Shown here: positions 11,507-23,200 of the stretch, in pieces | Layout: the number at the start of each line of letters is the position of its first letter | How positions within the stretch are numbered: the stretch's first letter is position 1 | Source: Metarhizium brunneum | Taxonomy: Eukaryota > Ascomycota > Sordariomycetes > Hypocreales > Clavicipitaceae | DNA: 64,000 nt | Reading direction: 5' to 3' | NCBI RefSeq assembly: GCF_013426205.1 | Contig: NC_089428.1 | Coordinates: forward strand, 1,240,001-1,304,000 | Made by a program: the position numbers and the translations under genes | Notes under the pieces: model-generated | Told to the model about the DNA's origin: nothing | Databases searched by the model: none | What the model saw: the letters and a program-made list of their open reading frames with translations, nothing else

Positions 11507-13648
11507 TCATCGACCAGAACCCATGGGGGGCGCAGGGAGTCTGCTTGAGCCATACGGATTATCGTCGTAATACCGTGGTCCATAGTCATCTCTGTAAAGG
11601 TCGTCCTCGTCACGATAACGAGACGGTGCCCAGCTCTCGGCTCGCCGGGGTCTGTCCCCCGGCTGCGTGGCTGTTCTTTTGCGCCGCTCTTCTCTTCTCT
11701 GGTGACGGAGGGCCTTTTCCTGTTTGAAGACTTTGCACTCATGCGTCATCTCCTTGGCCTCCTTCATCTCTTCGATGGCGCCTTTGATTCCCATGGCGGC
11801 AATGCCAACAGACGCTGCGTCCTTCATGATGGCTTTGGTCTTGAGCTTTTTGGCTTCGGCAGCGCTGAGACGGCCTTCCTTGACAGCCTTTTGACGTGCA
11901 TTCCTCTTCTCCATGCTTTGATAAACCTCATGTGCTGCGTGGATCGTTGCAACAGTCGCAAGACCAGTAGTAATGACCTGCTTACCTCTCATCTTTCTGG
12001 CCCTCCTCTCGTCCTCATCCGAGTCACCCAGGTCAGACTCGGATCCGTACCGGCTCCCACCTCGCCTACGGGACGAATCTCGCCGGCCGCCGCCGCGGTG
12101 CGATCGCTCATAGTCGTAGTCGTCCCCTCCACGGCCGCGGCCACCTCCATATCGGCCGTCGTCGCTATATTCATCGGAGTATCTTCGAGACCGTCGTGAA
12201 GATGCTCGGTCATCAAAGTCGTCTTGGTCGCGGCGTCGATGGTCATCAGCGGTAGCCACAGTTCCACCACCAATTCCCAGCTTGGCCAAGCTGTTGCGAG
12301 CTTTGTCGACTACGCTGCGACTGCGACTGCGACTGCGGTGCCTCCTGTCGGGTGACCCATCCCTAGAATCGTAGCTTCGGTCCCGGCTACCAGCACGGCT
12401 TCGCGATCGGGATCGGTGATCTATTGCTGCCTTTGCACCCAGGGCACCCAAGCCGGCAGTAGCCAAGGCGGCAAGACCGGTACCGCCGCCGCCGCCTCCG
12501 CCTCCGCTCTGTGAGCGAGCCCGAGATCGGGATCGGCTTCGCCCCGTCGCTTTGTCTTCCTCAATGTCCTTCTTGGAACCATTGATGAGACGGTTGCCGA
12601 CCAGGCCGCCGATGACCGACTCGGCGAGACCCAATTTGCCATGCTTTTCTCCCTGGGCAGCGTCGACAGTAGCGGCGCCAGCAGCAGCGGTGAGAATACG
12701 CTTCGTCTTCTCGCCTTTCCAGCCGCCGGGCTCCTTTGCCACACGGAAAGCTTCGGTGGCGCCGGCCAGTAGGGACGCCATGGCAGCCTTTTGCATCTTG
12801 TTGGCTCCAGCGCCGCTGGAACGGGAGCGGGGCGAGCCGGCGCGGGACCGCGACGGGCTACCACCACGGCTTCGATTGTCAGAGTGTTTATCATCGTCCT
12901 TGCCTCCGCCGGTTAGGGTCTTGACAGCAGCCCCGAGGCCCGTGGCGGCGAGTGCACTCTCGAGAAAGTTCTTGTGACCCTTTTTGTGCCTGTCGTCGTC
13001 ATCTTCAGAGTAGTACTCGCTGATTTGCCCGTCACGGCCGCGGTGGAGGATGTAGTTGGTCTTTTGGTCCTTCTTGGCCTGCTGCTTGCTGTAGAACTCG
13101 GCACCCTGATAACCAGCCAGGGCCCCAAACCCGGCGAGGGCGACGGATGAGAGGGGGTTGCGGTGCACTTCAAGTCCCTCCTGCTTCGCTTCGTAGCGGT
13201 CGTAGATTTCCTTGCCGCCGGCAAGCAGGGCAGCACCGGCGACGGCAGCAATGATCTTGTCCTGCTTGGACATGCTCTTGTGCTTGGACCTGCGTTCCTC
13301 CTCCTCGTAGTGGAAGCCCCCGTGGCGCGAGTGGCGGTCATGCTCGCGAGATCTGTCATGACGAGGGTCGTGGCGATAGTCGTAGTCATCTTCGTAGTAA
13401 TAGTGACGGTCATGGTCTGCAGAGCGGGCTCTGCGAATGTCTCGTCCAGTGGGCGGGGGAAAGTCTCGGCGGATTTCCTCCACCGACAATTCACTGTCCT
13501 CTCTGGCCCGAGGAACTAGCTCTCTCGACGGCACGGGCCTTGCATAATCACGAGAGTCGACGAAGCGTGCATCTCTGTCGTCGCGTCGGTCCTCTCGTAC
13601 GTATCCGCGGCGGGGATTATCCCGCTCGTAGGCGTCGTAGCTGGCCAT
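11507..13648 (-). CDS. DUF3824 domain-containing low-complexity protein
   Basis: This is a single-exon gene of 713 aa. The N-terminus (1-125) is rich in Arg, Asp, Tyr and His. At about 131-155 there is an Ala/Gly-rich hydrophobic stretch ending in GGKEIYDRYEAK, the signature of DUF3824 proteins, which occur in filamentous ascomycetes and have no assigned reaction. Related Ala/Gly-rich segments recur, for example AATGLGAAVKTL, a GLAALATAGLGALGAKAAID stretch after a nine-glycine run, and VGIAAMGIKGAIEEM near the C-terminus. They are separated by SRSRSR-type arginine/serine blocks. This alternation of charged disorder and short hydrophobic segments suggests a scaffold or membrane-associated protein, which is inference. 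The ATG at 13648 begins MASYDAYERDNPRRGY, as is common in the family. Confidence 0.85.
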   Translation of the reverse strand: MASYDAYERDNPRRGYVREDRRDDRDARFVDSRDYARPVPSRELVPRAREDSELSVEEIRRDFPPPTGRDIRRARSADHDRHYYYEDDYDYRHDPRHDRSREHDRHSRHGGFHYEEEERRSKHKSMSKQDKIIAAVAGAALLAGGKEIYDRYEAKQEGLEVHRNPLSSVALAGFGALAGYQGAEFYSKQQAKKDQKTNYILHRGRDGQISEYYSEDDDDRHKKGHKNFLESALAATGLGAAVKTLTGGGKDDDKHSDNRSRGGSPSRSRAGSPRSRSSGAGANKMQKAAMASLLAGATEAFRVAKEPGGWKGEKTKRILTAAAGAATVDAAQGEKHGKLGLAESVIGGLVGNRLINGSKKDIEEDKATGRSRSRSRARSQSGGGGGGGGTGLAALATAGLGALGAKAAIDHRSRSRSRAGSRDRSYDSRDGSPDRRHRSRSRSRSVVDKARNSLAKLGIGGGTVATADDHRRRDQDDFDDRASSRRSRRYSDEYSDDGRYGGGRGRGGDDYDYERSHRGGGRRDSSRRRGGSRYGSESDLGDSDEDERRARKMRGKQVITTGLATVATIHAAHEVYQSMEKRNARQKAVKEGRLSAAEAKKLKTKAIMKDAASVGIAAMGIKGAIEEMKEAKEMTHECKVFKQEKALRHQRREERRKRTATQPGDRPRRAESWAPSRYRDEDDLYRDDYGPRYYDDNPYGSSRLPAPPMGSGR

Positions 13649-15361
13649 TTCCAGCGGCGGGGTGAATTTTTGGCAAAGGCGGCGGGCTGAGGGGTCATGT
13701 AGTGCCGCCTGCTTGGCTGTTCAGTGCCACTTTGCGACTCGACACGAGGTTAAGGGAAACGAATGCGCTTGCCCAGAAACAAAAACGAATCGGCCTCGTA
13801 AACAAGACGCAGGTGTAGTTGTGGGAGTGCCGGTCCGGTGTCAACGGAGTTTGGACCAGTTCCCTAGTTGAAGAAGGTGGTGGGAGGCGACATCTGGACA
13901 TCTGTGACCACCAGAGAAGAGGGGCACACAGCCTACACATGGGTGCCTGGGGGCCGCCCGCCGCCGTCACAGCATGCACATGTGGTCTAGTAGCTTCGCC
14001 TTTCCTGATGGCAAGGCGGGAGAAGCTTGGAACAAAGGAAAAAGGTGGAGGCCATTCCAATGGGGCTCCAAAGTGTCTGCGTCAAGTCAAGCAAGGGTCG
14101 GGTGGCTGGGCAAATGAGAGGATGAACTGGACATGAGAAAAGCGCGCCAACACCAACAAGTGGACTTTCGAGAGCTGCCTGATCCTTGCCCTGAGCGGCG
14201 GGCCTGAGCCCAAGTGAATGCATTCACATCAATCAAAGCCCAAGTATGGAGTAGATGAGTAAAGTACGGATTTGAGAATCAATCTCTGCATGGGGCGTGC
14301 AAGGCATGGCAGCCATTGCTTGTGGGACATCTGGACATATGGACAATTCAGACAGCAGTTGGCAGGTCATGCATATGTCCGGTAATTCATTCTTCGCGGC
14401 CCTTCGCGGCCCCAGCCACAAGCACTGCCTCCAAAAATGCAAGTTGATGCATGGCATCGTGACTCCAACTGCCGCCCCGCCCACCACCGCCTGCTGGCCA
14501 CACAAGTTGACGAGGTCGCAAATGTGATGTCACCGTCTGACGAGCCCTGGTGTCAGCACGAAAATCGCTGAATAATCACTCCCTAGGATGCGGAGCACGT
14601 CTGGCGGACTGGACGCATGTTTCCTGAGTTCACAGCTACAACCCGTTGCTGCCAAGCCACGCCGTCCCAAGTAGAGGCAGCAACCTCTCCTCGCACCCTA
14701 ACGAACCAACCTCGTAAACCCATCCAACATGATATACTCCATATACAAAAAAACTAGTCCATGGCACCCCATCAACTCGGTGAACTGCTGCCCCCCAAAA
14801 CGCCAAGAGCACACAACCGCTGTCTCTCCTCAATGCAAAAAGCCCCAAGCCCACGCTCATCATAGCCCATCCGGGCAGGTCGCAGATGAAGCCTCCCCTC
14901 CAAAACACGAGCACCCAGCAACCTCTATCCCATTTCATTTGCTGCCCCCCCCGCAAATCCCTGAAATAGCCAGCTTCTTTTCTGGGCGACTCACGACATG
15001 CGGCGTGCGTAATCCGGCCCTCTGCCCGGGGCTGCCATCCATGCGTGAGGGCAGCTCGTATCAAGCAGTGCCAATCGGTGCCTTTTCTGTCCATCTCTTC
15101 TTTGTCCCCGTCGCAGGGCCCTCGATCATCCCGTGTGGTTTGTTTGTTTCGGGTCTGACAACCCGGCTGCCTAAATGGTACACGACTCCCGTGTCACCTC
15201 GATGTTCGCCGCCCACACCGAACAGGCGGTTATATAAGACTGCTGCGACGCTGGAACCCGGCTTCCTCGACTGGCCTTTCCTGCCAAATTTTCCCTTCTC
15301 CCCAAAGACAGCCGATATTCAACGTACAACACCTATTTGAAAAGAAAGAATCCAAGTCGAC
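13649..15361. other. Intergenic region between divergent genes
   Basis: This holds the upstream regions of the DUF3824 gene (minus) and the GPI-protein gene (plus). I support no gene in it. A frame at 14729-15340 runs into the leader of the downstream gene but has random composition. A TATA box at 15231-15238 belongs to the plus-strand gene. Confidence 0.5.
15231..15238 (+). promoter_or_regulatory. TATA box of the GPI-protein gene
   Basis: TATATAAG lies 124 bases before the start codon at 15362, a normal position for a fungal core promoter with a leader of roughly 90 bases. Most other genes here show no such box, which suggests stronger or regulated transcription of this one. Confidence 0.6.
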
Positions 15362-16107
15362 ATGAAGTACTCCGTCGCAGCAGTCACTTTGCTCGCTGGC
15401 CTAGGCTGCGCACACGGCGTCCGTCGGCAAGAGTATGTTTCCCTCCTAAGCACCCCCAAAACACAAAACACACCGAGGCGTCGAAAACACCATCACTGTC
15501 TGGGATGGATTCAAACATCCGTCCAGGGTCATTGGGCTTCTTCCGCCCATCGCCCGCCGTAGAGTCGAGCTACTGACAGGCCACACAGCACCCGCCTCTT
15601 TTCCGTCCCGTCCCAGCCAACGCCCAATGAGTCCACTCCCACCGCCGTCTTCACCATCCTCCCCGTCTCTATGAGCTCGGCCTCGGGGCCAGACTCCTCG
15701 GGAGCCTCCCAGTCCTCCGGAACGGTCGCCCCTACTACCATGGGCCATATCACGCCCGATCCAACGACTAGGTATGTTTCCTCCCCGGCACGCCAGCATC
15801 GTCTTTGTACTGATTGAATAGCGGCGTCACCCAAACCATCACTTCCTCAGTACAGGTCACCACTCCAGGATCCTCCGCCCCGGGATCCTCCTCTGCCCCG
15901 GGATCTTCTGCTCCAGGATCTTCTGCCCCGGGATCTTCTGCCCCAGGATCCTCTGCTCCTGGAAGTGCCTCGCAGTCCGGTACGAGGAGCGGTTCCAGCA
16001 CCGGCACACCTAGCACCACATCAAATCCGGCTGCCGCCCCTACCGCCTTTGGAAGCAATCTCGTCGCCGGTGTCATCGCTCTCGCTGGGTTGGCTGTGGC
16101 TATTTAA
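15362..16107 (+). CDS. Small Ser/Gly/Pro-rich secreted protein, probably GPI-anchored
   Basis: I read three exons, 15362-15432, 15589-15771 and 15822-16107, giving 179 aa. Both donors are GTATGT; the first intron has a TACTGAC branch and a CAG acceptor, the second a TACTGAT-like branch and a TAG acceptor. Phases match. Residues 1-19 form a signal peptide ending ..GLGCAHG, followed by a dibasic VRRQ that could be a Kex2-type site. The mature part is Ser/Thr/Pro-rich and likely O-glycosylated. It includes six GSSAP units encoded at 15868-15960. The C-terminus is a hydrophobic tail (NLVAGVIALAGLAVAI) without charged residues after it, typical of GPI-anchor signals. It is probably a cell-wall or plasma-membrane surface protein. 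No catalytic domain or cysteine pattern is present. Confidence 0.75.
15868..15960 (+). repeat. 15-bp coding tandem repeat (GSSAP units)
   Basis: Six units of the form GGATCYTCYGCYCCN run head to tail; the second has an extra Ser codon (18 bp). Differences are nearly all at third codon positions, so the peptide GSSAP is kept while the DNA drifts. Such arrays in surface proteins can change copy number between strains. Confidence 0.85.
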
Positions 16108-17802
16108 TTCTTCGTCGTACCTGAAAGTGGTCGCAAGCATGACCACATAATAATATGGGAAACACGCGCACATCAATAGCAGATATATATATATATATAC
16201 CAATGAAATTGTACACGCCTTTAATCTCGCCATACTACTGCTGTGTACAAAACTCAATGCTCGGTTTTCCATTATCTTGATCCTATCATACAATACAACT
16301 AGTGCCGCAGCAACATCATACCCACGCTGTCCAGCATCAAATGTGTTTTGTGCAAGAAAAAAAAAAAGATGCCGATTTGAAAAACTTGAAAAGAAAAAGG
16401 ATTGAAAAGAAGAGCAGAAAAAGTTGCTCTCAGGGGAAAAAGGCTGTATAGAGGTCAACCTCTCTTTCTCTCTCGTCTCCAAGAAACTCAAGAGATGCAA
16501 CCAAGGAGGCCCTTCTCCCCAAAACAACCCTGGTTTCTTCCAATCCACTCTTCGTGACAAACACAACAAGAGCGGAATGTAGGCCAGTAAAAAATAAATA
16601 TGCATCGAATAAACAAGCAATGGATTTGATTTTGTTGTGAAAGAATTCGTCCACTTTCGTGCGCGCAAACATGAGAAGAAAATGAATTCCATGTGCCTTT
16701 TTGTATGCCCCCTTATGGTGTTTTGTGCTATTCCACTTGCTCTTTTCTGTATACACTTTTGTAATGCGTTTTTTCCTGTCCGCGGAAACGCCCACTGGCC
16801 CTGTGAAAATCTGGTCTGACTGAGACAAAAAAGCCTCTCTTCTCACGCCCCAGACCCCATCCTAGATGGACCCTGTGAATCCTGCCCTCTAGCCCAGGTG
16901 CTGGACGGTAGCTTGAATCAAGGAACAATGTGCGGGCGCGATACTTTGAAGATAGAACTGTAATGCATCTCTACTGAAACCAACCGACGTAAAGTATTAT
17001 CAGACATCTGTGGTCCCCAGCCAAAAATGAAATCCCAAACCAAAATCCTCATCGGCGTAAGAAGTCGACTTGATTTCATTTGATAAAGGAGGATCTCTCG
17101 ATCAACCCCCATAACCCAAGGTGCTCGTAGTTCCGGACCAAGTCCTCGTAAATAAAATTGAAAACTGAAAGAGTCTCATGCGACTCTCGATCAATGTGGG
17201 CCGCCGAAAGCAAAAAGTGGCCACGTAGTCTTCCTATCGCCTATGTTCCCATGCAAAAAGCCGTAAAGAAGAAGAGAAAGGAACGGAGATTTGAAAGCTC
17301 GACACTTGCGCCGAATCGACGCCATACCCTCCCAGAAACCACCGAAATGACAGAGTCGCCGGACTCATGTCGGCTCTTTGTTCATGCTGGGCTCTAGCTT
17401 CCATTATACCAAGGCGCGCCGAGACGCCTAGTACTGCCAACCCTAGCTGGGGATGCCGTGAGTCAGATAAACCCTCCATGTATCAACAAACCAAAAACAA
17501 ACAAATAAGGAAAAGAAAAGTCTCAGATCCGATGGATGCTCAAGGCCGGAAGACAAAAACCAACACTGGTACCGAAATATATACTAGAAGTGTGTTGATG
17601 AATCCGGTCTGCCATCGGTCACTCAGCTTGTGCTGGGGAGACTCTCTCAATGAGATCCCGTTAAGCCTCTCGCACGGACTTGTCAAAAACAACAATTTGG
17701 GCCTGTTTTCGGGGTGCAACTCCGCTGCACACCCGCTTCATATAGCCCTTGGCCCGTTTCCCAGAACCCCACCTCTTCAACTCGTCTTTCGACTTGATTG
17801 CA
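16108..17802. other. Intergenic region between convergent genes
   Basis: This should contain the 3' untranslated regions of the GPI-protein gene (plus) and the La-motif gene (minus). An AT dinucleotide repeat runs from about 16183 to 16199. The open frames here are A- or T-rich and show no domain. Confidence 0.45.
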
Positions 17803-20200
17803 TTACTCGGCGTGGATTCCATTGGTCAGCCCGTTGGTTGCTTCAGAGGCATGGTTCAGAGCATCAGAGGCTCGCCCTGCTAAACCGGAAGGAGAAAAGT
17901 CCGGGACATCAGCGGATAGCTGGGTGCTGCTGGCATGGGCGTGGCAGTTTCCATTTACCAGTCCATTTACGGCCTGGCCGGAAGGTACGCTTTCTGCGAA
18001 TTGCTGGAATGTAGCATCACCTTGCGGGGCGAAACCCATCGTGGGAGCTATTCCATAAGGCACAGGCATAGCACTGTTATATTGGGGGACATAGTTGTAA
18101 GGACGGTTCTTGAAGGTTACCTGTACCGGGCCGGGGTTGCGAGCGAACTCATCTCGGTCTTCCACCGGCAAGATGAAGCTCTGCCAGCCGTTACGGCGGC
18201 GCAAGCGCTCGATATCATCTTCGCCAACAATAAAGTCGAGCTCCGAAGATATTTCGCATGCGGCTCGAACCACAGCCACATCCGGGGTAAGTTCCCGAAT
18301 ACGCTTGAAGGCGGCAATGAAATGAAGATTGACAAAGCCTTGTGAGTCCATGCGCTGTCGCAGATACATGTCTTTGCACAGGTTTTCAATGGAAAAGTAG
18401 TACTCGATCTGACTCCTAAGTACAGCCATGAAGGCGGCGTCCCACACGGCGGCTTGTTGAAATGACATGGCCGACAAAGGAGCCATGGGGTACTCATAAG
18501 AGCCAAACTGGGTCTGAATGGGGGGAATGCGGGTAGTACCGTTGGGAAGAGACATGCGGTGGAAGTTGTTACCAGCGCCATTGCGGCCTCTTCCACCTCG
18601 CTGGGGAGGGGCCATGTAACCCTGGCCATGAGGGCCCTGTCGTGGTGGAGGGCTGTAAGGACCCTGAGGTCTTCCGGGCACTGATCCGTTGTTGGAAAAG
18701 TTACCGGCGGCGCTGTGCTGGTGTTGCGAGTGAGTATTGACAGCGTGATGAGCGCCTCGGCCGCGATAGCCGCCACGTCCTCGTTCAGCTCTGCCCTCGG
18801 AGCGAGCATTAGTGTTCTGCTGGTCAAAGGTCAGTGTGGTTATTCTTCTGGCGTGGCGGTCTCGGACGTGGTGTGAGACTATGTCCGGGATTAAACAAAG
18901 CAAGTCTTACCGATTGTGCAGTTGCGACATCTTTTGCCTTGTCGTTACCCGACTGGGCAGTCGTTTTCTTTTGCTCCTTCGCAGTAGTGTTGACGTCCAC
19001 CGAAACCCGTTTAGAGGCCGGAGGAAGCGATGCATTTTTGTTGGCACCAGCAGTATTATCCTTAGCCCGGTCCTTAGACTCGACAGGCTTGCTAGGAGCA
19101 GCATAAGCGGAAGTCTTGTCGCCAGACTGAGCACCGTTGGGAGCAGTTCGGCCACTGTTGGCGCTGCGGGCACCACCGCGAGGCTTGGAGTTGCGCATCT
19201 GCGGCAGCTGGGTCTCGAAGTTGACTGACGGTACATAGTCATAGGTAACCCACTTCTCCTTGGTTCGCTTGTTGTGAGATGCATCATCTTGGGGCTCTTT
19301 TTCTTGAGCCGGGGCAGACTTTGTAGCAGCAGGCTTCTTCTGCTCCTCCTTGATGGCGATTTCAGGTGTAGGCCAGGAAGCCGCATCTTCCACTGGCGGA
19401 GGTAGCTCAGTCTTGGTATCCTTTTCGGCCAGCCGGGAGCCCCGGCTACCGTTTCGGTCGGAACGAGCAGAGTCGCCATTCTTACGATTTGACTTGACCC
19501 CGTTGGTGGGCGCGTTTTCTTTTGTTGAATTTGCAGAGACAGAGTCCTTGGCGGGCTTCTTTGCCTCACCATCATGGCTGGTAGTACCATTGGGTATGCC
19601 CTCGGAAGGAGACACTTTGGCCTTGGATTGTTGCTCCTTGCGCTGGTGCCAAATGTTGATTGAGGGAATGGGTGCCTCGGACAACTCGGCCTTGCTAGCT
19701 TGCTGTGCAGTCTCCTTGTCCTTATCGGCTGCTGGTGCCTGATCATTGGACTGTTTGTCTGATGATGCCTTGGACTTCTTCCCCTTGCGAGGTTTCCTTG
19801 ACTCCTGCTCGTCAACAGACCCTGTAGCTGTGCTTGAGGATCTCGTGCCCTTGTCTGTCCTCCTCCAAGGCCGGTCTAGTCTTCCGGAATCGTCATCTCG
19901 TCTCAATTCGGAGCGTCTGTCGTTAGTCGTCTCGGAGCGCAGATCGCTCTCGGAACCAATATTGCTGTCAACATCCTGTTTCTCAACTGCCACAACGATG
20001 CGGGATTCGGTGGGGCGTGAAGCGTCCAAGGATTCGGCGGGAGTATCGGGCGTCACGGGAGACGCGGCACCTTGAGGCTGCGATACAACATTCGGTAAAG
20101 CGGTAGATGGAGACGCGCTCTGTCCCTTAGCCGCTTGCGCGTAAGAAAATGTCGAAGAAGCCGCCATATCGTTAGACTTAAATTCGGCTGCAGAAATCAT
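17803..20200 (-). CDS. La-motif RNA-binding protein (LARP1/Sro9-like)
   Basis: The join is complement(17803..18819, 18911..20200), 768 aa. The intron has donor GTAAGA, a CACTGAC branch and a tandem CAGCAG acceptor. The N-terminal 430 residues are disordered and charged, beginning with FSYAQAAKGQ, a motif common to fungal Sro9/LARP proteins. Residues about 436-510 hold RGRGG-type RGG boxes. The La motif spans about 560-650 (SQIEYYFSIENLCKDMYLRQ, then GFVNLHFIAAF and NGWQSFILP). Proteins of this family bind mRNA and poly(A) tails in the cytoplasm and influence translation and stability. There is no DM15 region, so it resembles yeast Sro9/Slf1 more than metazoan LARP1. The first ATG is at 20200; a second in frame at 20167 (MAASSTFSYAQ) fits homologues better and would give 757 aa. 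Confidence 0.87.
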
Positions 20201-23200
20201 GCCAATACCGACTTAAGAAAGCCTGATCACAACACGAAGAAAGAAATCTCGTATTGTCTCTGGCGAAGTGCCGTGCCCACACTCCCCAGCCGGGGTGAAG
20301 CAAAAATATCTGCTGCAAAAGTGTGAAGAGAAGTCGTCAGCACGACTCCAGGGGACTCTGTACAGTGATGGAAGCGGCAGCCTTCCCGCAGACTGTGCAA
20401 TCTATTTCCTTGTTTTCTCAAAGGGCTATGCGGTCGCAAATGGCGGGTTGCCGATTGTCCGTCTCCTGAACAACGAATTCGAAGGTTTGGTCCAAATTGA
20501 CCTCTTTTTATCGGCTTTTTTTCTTAATTTTATTTCTGAGAGAAATGACTCCTTTGACCTGAGGTCGGACGACGGCACAACCGTGCAATACGATCAAGCG
20601 AAAGGCAATAAAATTCGATCGGAGCGTCGGGATGTCGGCCGCGAAGGGTAGACAATTCTGCTTCGACGGGAGTCGACTGATGGAGGAAGGTGGCAGAGGA
20701 GGCACAAAAAAAAGATGACCCAGTAAACCAAACCGGAAAATCGCTGTGATCCGATCGGGGGTGATGGCAGTGCTCGCGGTACAAGGCCGTCAGCGCCGCA
20801 GTAGGGGAACGACAGGAAAAGAATCAAGTGGTAACCCAAGGGGAGGACGCGGAGATTGCAGCACCGGAGGCTCGGCTTCGGGAAAGCAGGTCGAGTTGGG
20901 GGCGAGAGGCCAAGGGGAAAATCAAACAGCGACTGAGAAAAAGGGCTCCTTTGTCAGTAACACTATTTAACCAGGTGTTAGGGCGTAGCGTGTGCGAGCA
21001 GAAACAAACAGCTTAAACCCGTGCGGTTGCTCGACGCAGTCGAAGCGCCAGCCGTCGTAGCCCGTGAGCAGTAATGGGAGAAGGAAAAAAAAATGACGAC
21101 GAAACAACGACCAGGCTAGGCAGGAGCAGTGCGAGAGGAAAAGTGGCAGGAAGAGGTCATGCTCTCACGTTCAAGGGCGGCCAACTTGAGAAGGGGAAAA
21201 GAAAAAAAAAGACCAAACGAACCTTCTCAACTGAGATCCAGACTCAGGACTCAGGAAGCAACCACAGTCAGCCAGCTACAACGTCAATCCGGATGGAATT
21301 GACCCTGCGAGGTGAATGTTGTGGTATGTTGGAATGGGATGGGAAACACACACTCAAGTTTCTGGCTCGCACACTCGCACACTAGATGAACGAGAAAGAG
21401 ACTGGACCGGGGCAGCGGGCAGGGCAAATGGGAGCCGGAGGTTATTTTTTGCGTGTGCCCAAGGCCAAGTGCTCAAGTGTGCGCAAACAAATCGACCCGT
21501 CGACAATAAATTTTTTTTGGCCGTCGGCCTAGGCCAGTTGAAGAGGTCCACCAAGCCCAAGTCCCAAGTGGTTCCAAGCCGAACGACCGACGACTTGCTG
21601 TCCAGGGCCGCTGACCATGGCAAAAGTGGCACGAAGCAACCACGGAGCAGGAGTACTCCGTACACACATAGAGTGCACACATGCAAATTACGGGACGTCT
21701 GGCGTCTGGTACTTTCAATGCTGTCTGGGGCCTGGCCAGTGCCCGGAGGGGGGGCATTTGGGCACAAAGCATTTGAGCGCCCGGGCAGTCAAACGTCTGG
21801 TCTGGTGGGATGAACATTGGACGCCCTTGTCCGGCAGAAAAAAACCAACGTTGAACTCAGCCACTTGCATATGGCCGCCGCCCTGGCTGTTGCAATGTTG
21901 CCTGTTTGCTTGCTCTCCACGGGAGGGAGTACTAGCACCGCAAACGAAGCCCTTGAAGTAAAAGCCCCTCCTCTCGCAACTTGCCGTGCCACCTTTTGTG
22001 CAACCGATGGGCTGCAGTTGCCGAGGGATCAGATACGTACCTGGCTGGGTGCCTCCAAAACATGGAGGGGCGGCTGCCGGGGCCAATGGGACGGCTCCGA
22101 GGTGGCTGCACATTAAATTGTTCTGGCAGAAACCGACCAGTTGACGACTTTGGAATATTGAGACCTGAAGATTCTACATTTGGCCATTTGCAGACCTGTC
22201 AGCGACAGGATGCACCAGGATGCACCACACCCACTTGCTGGCCTCGTAGGGTGAAGCAAGTACGCCGAGTAATGCTCAAGGACGGAGCATCGTACTCGGT
22301 AATATGTATTGTACATACATACGGAGTACATGCATATGAGTGATGCGGTTCTCCACAGTCAAGACCGACGTCGCGCCGTCTTCCACTACAGTCATGCTTG
22401 AAGCAATTGTGCACATGTCTCTCTCTACCGTCATTCTCAACAGCGCCTCTGCGCGGTCCTGCTTGGAACTCTTCGAGGGCACAGCCAGAGAGTCTCAGGT
22501 GAGCCAGCGGCTAGTCGAGGCCAGGTGACCCTGATTTCTAAAGTTTGATATCGATCCTTGCTGCCACCTGGAACCACTGGGAACAGGGTTTGATTGACGC
22601 TTTACTACGAATAATCAAGAGCCCGAGAGTTGGGCACGGCCGGTTGACGGGTTGAAGGTGGTAGTAATGCTGTGCACGATCACTGGACGAAGCGGATCGA
22701 CGGGCAACAGTTTAATCGGGGCAGGGCAGCTCGGCTCTGAGAAGAATTTGAATTTTTCAATTCTTCACAATGGCTCGCGGCCGAACAAGCCATGTCAAGA
22801 GACTTCACAACTTCCAAGGTTAGAACGTAGTAGTAGTAGTAGTACGTATTATTTTGCGCGTGGGGTGGAGACAGCCGTCCATGCCCACAAGGAGCAAATC
22901 CCAAGGGCCATGGATGTAATACCTGAGTACGGAGTACTCCCTAGGTAGCTTGGACATAGGCTCGAGACCATGATGCATCATCCCAGGCGCCATTTGCGTC
23001 TGCCTGCCCGTTTGCCTCTGTCGTACGGGCTCGAGATGCCATAACGGCCAAGGGCAAGTGTTTATGCTCGGCTGCCACCCAGTAGGCATCCAACATGGCA
23101 TGATGTACGGAGTACAGAGCACATAATTGTACACATGATTGTGGATGATGGCCTGCTGGCACAAACATGCTTTTTCGGCGTGTACGCCGTGGCTGGCCTC

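Noticed and set aside
14729..15340. 203-codon plus-strand frame upstream of the GPI-protein gene
   Set aside because: Composition is random, it runs through the TATA box and leader of the next gene, and no domain is seen.
16021..16692. 223-codon minus-strand frame
   Set aside because: It overlaps the end of the GPI-protein gene and an AT-rich 3' region; Phe/Ser-rich text arises from A-rich DNA.
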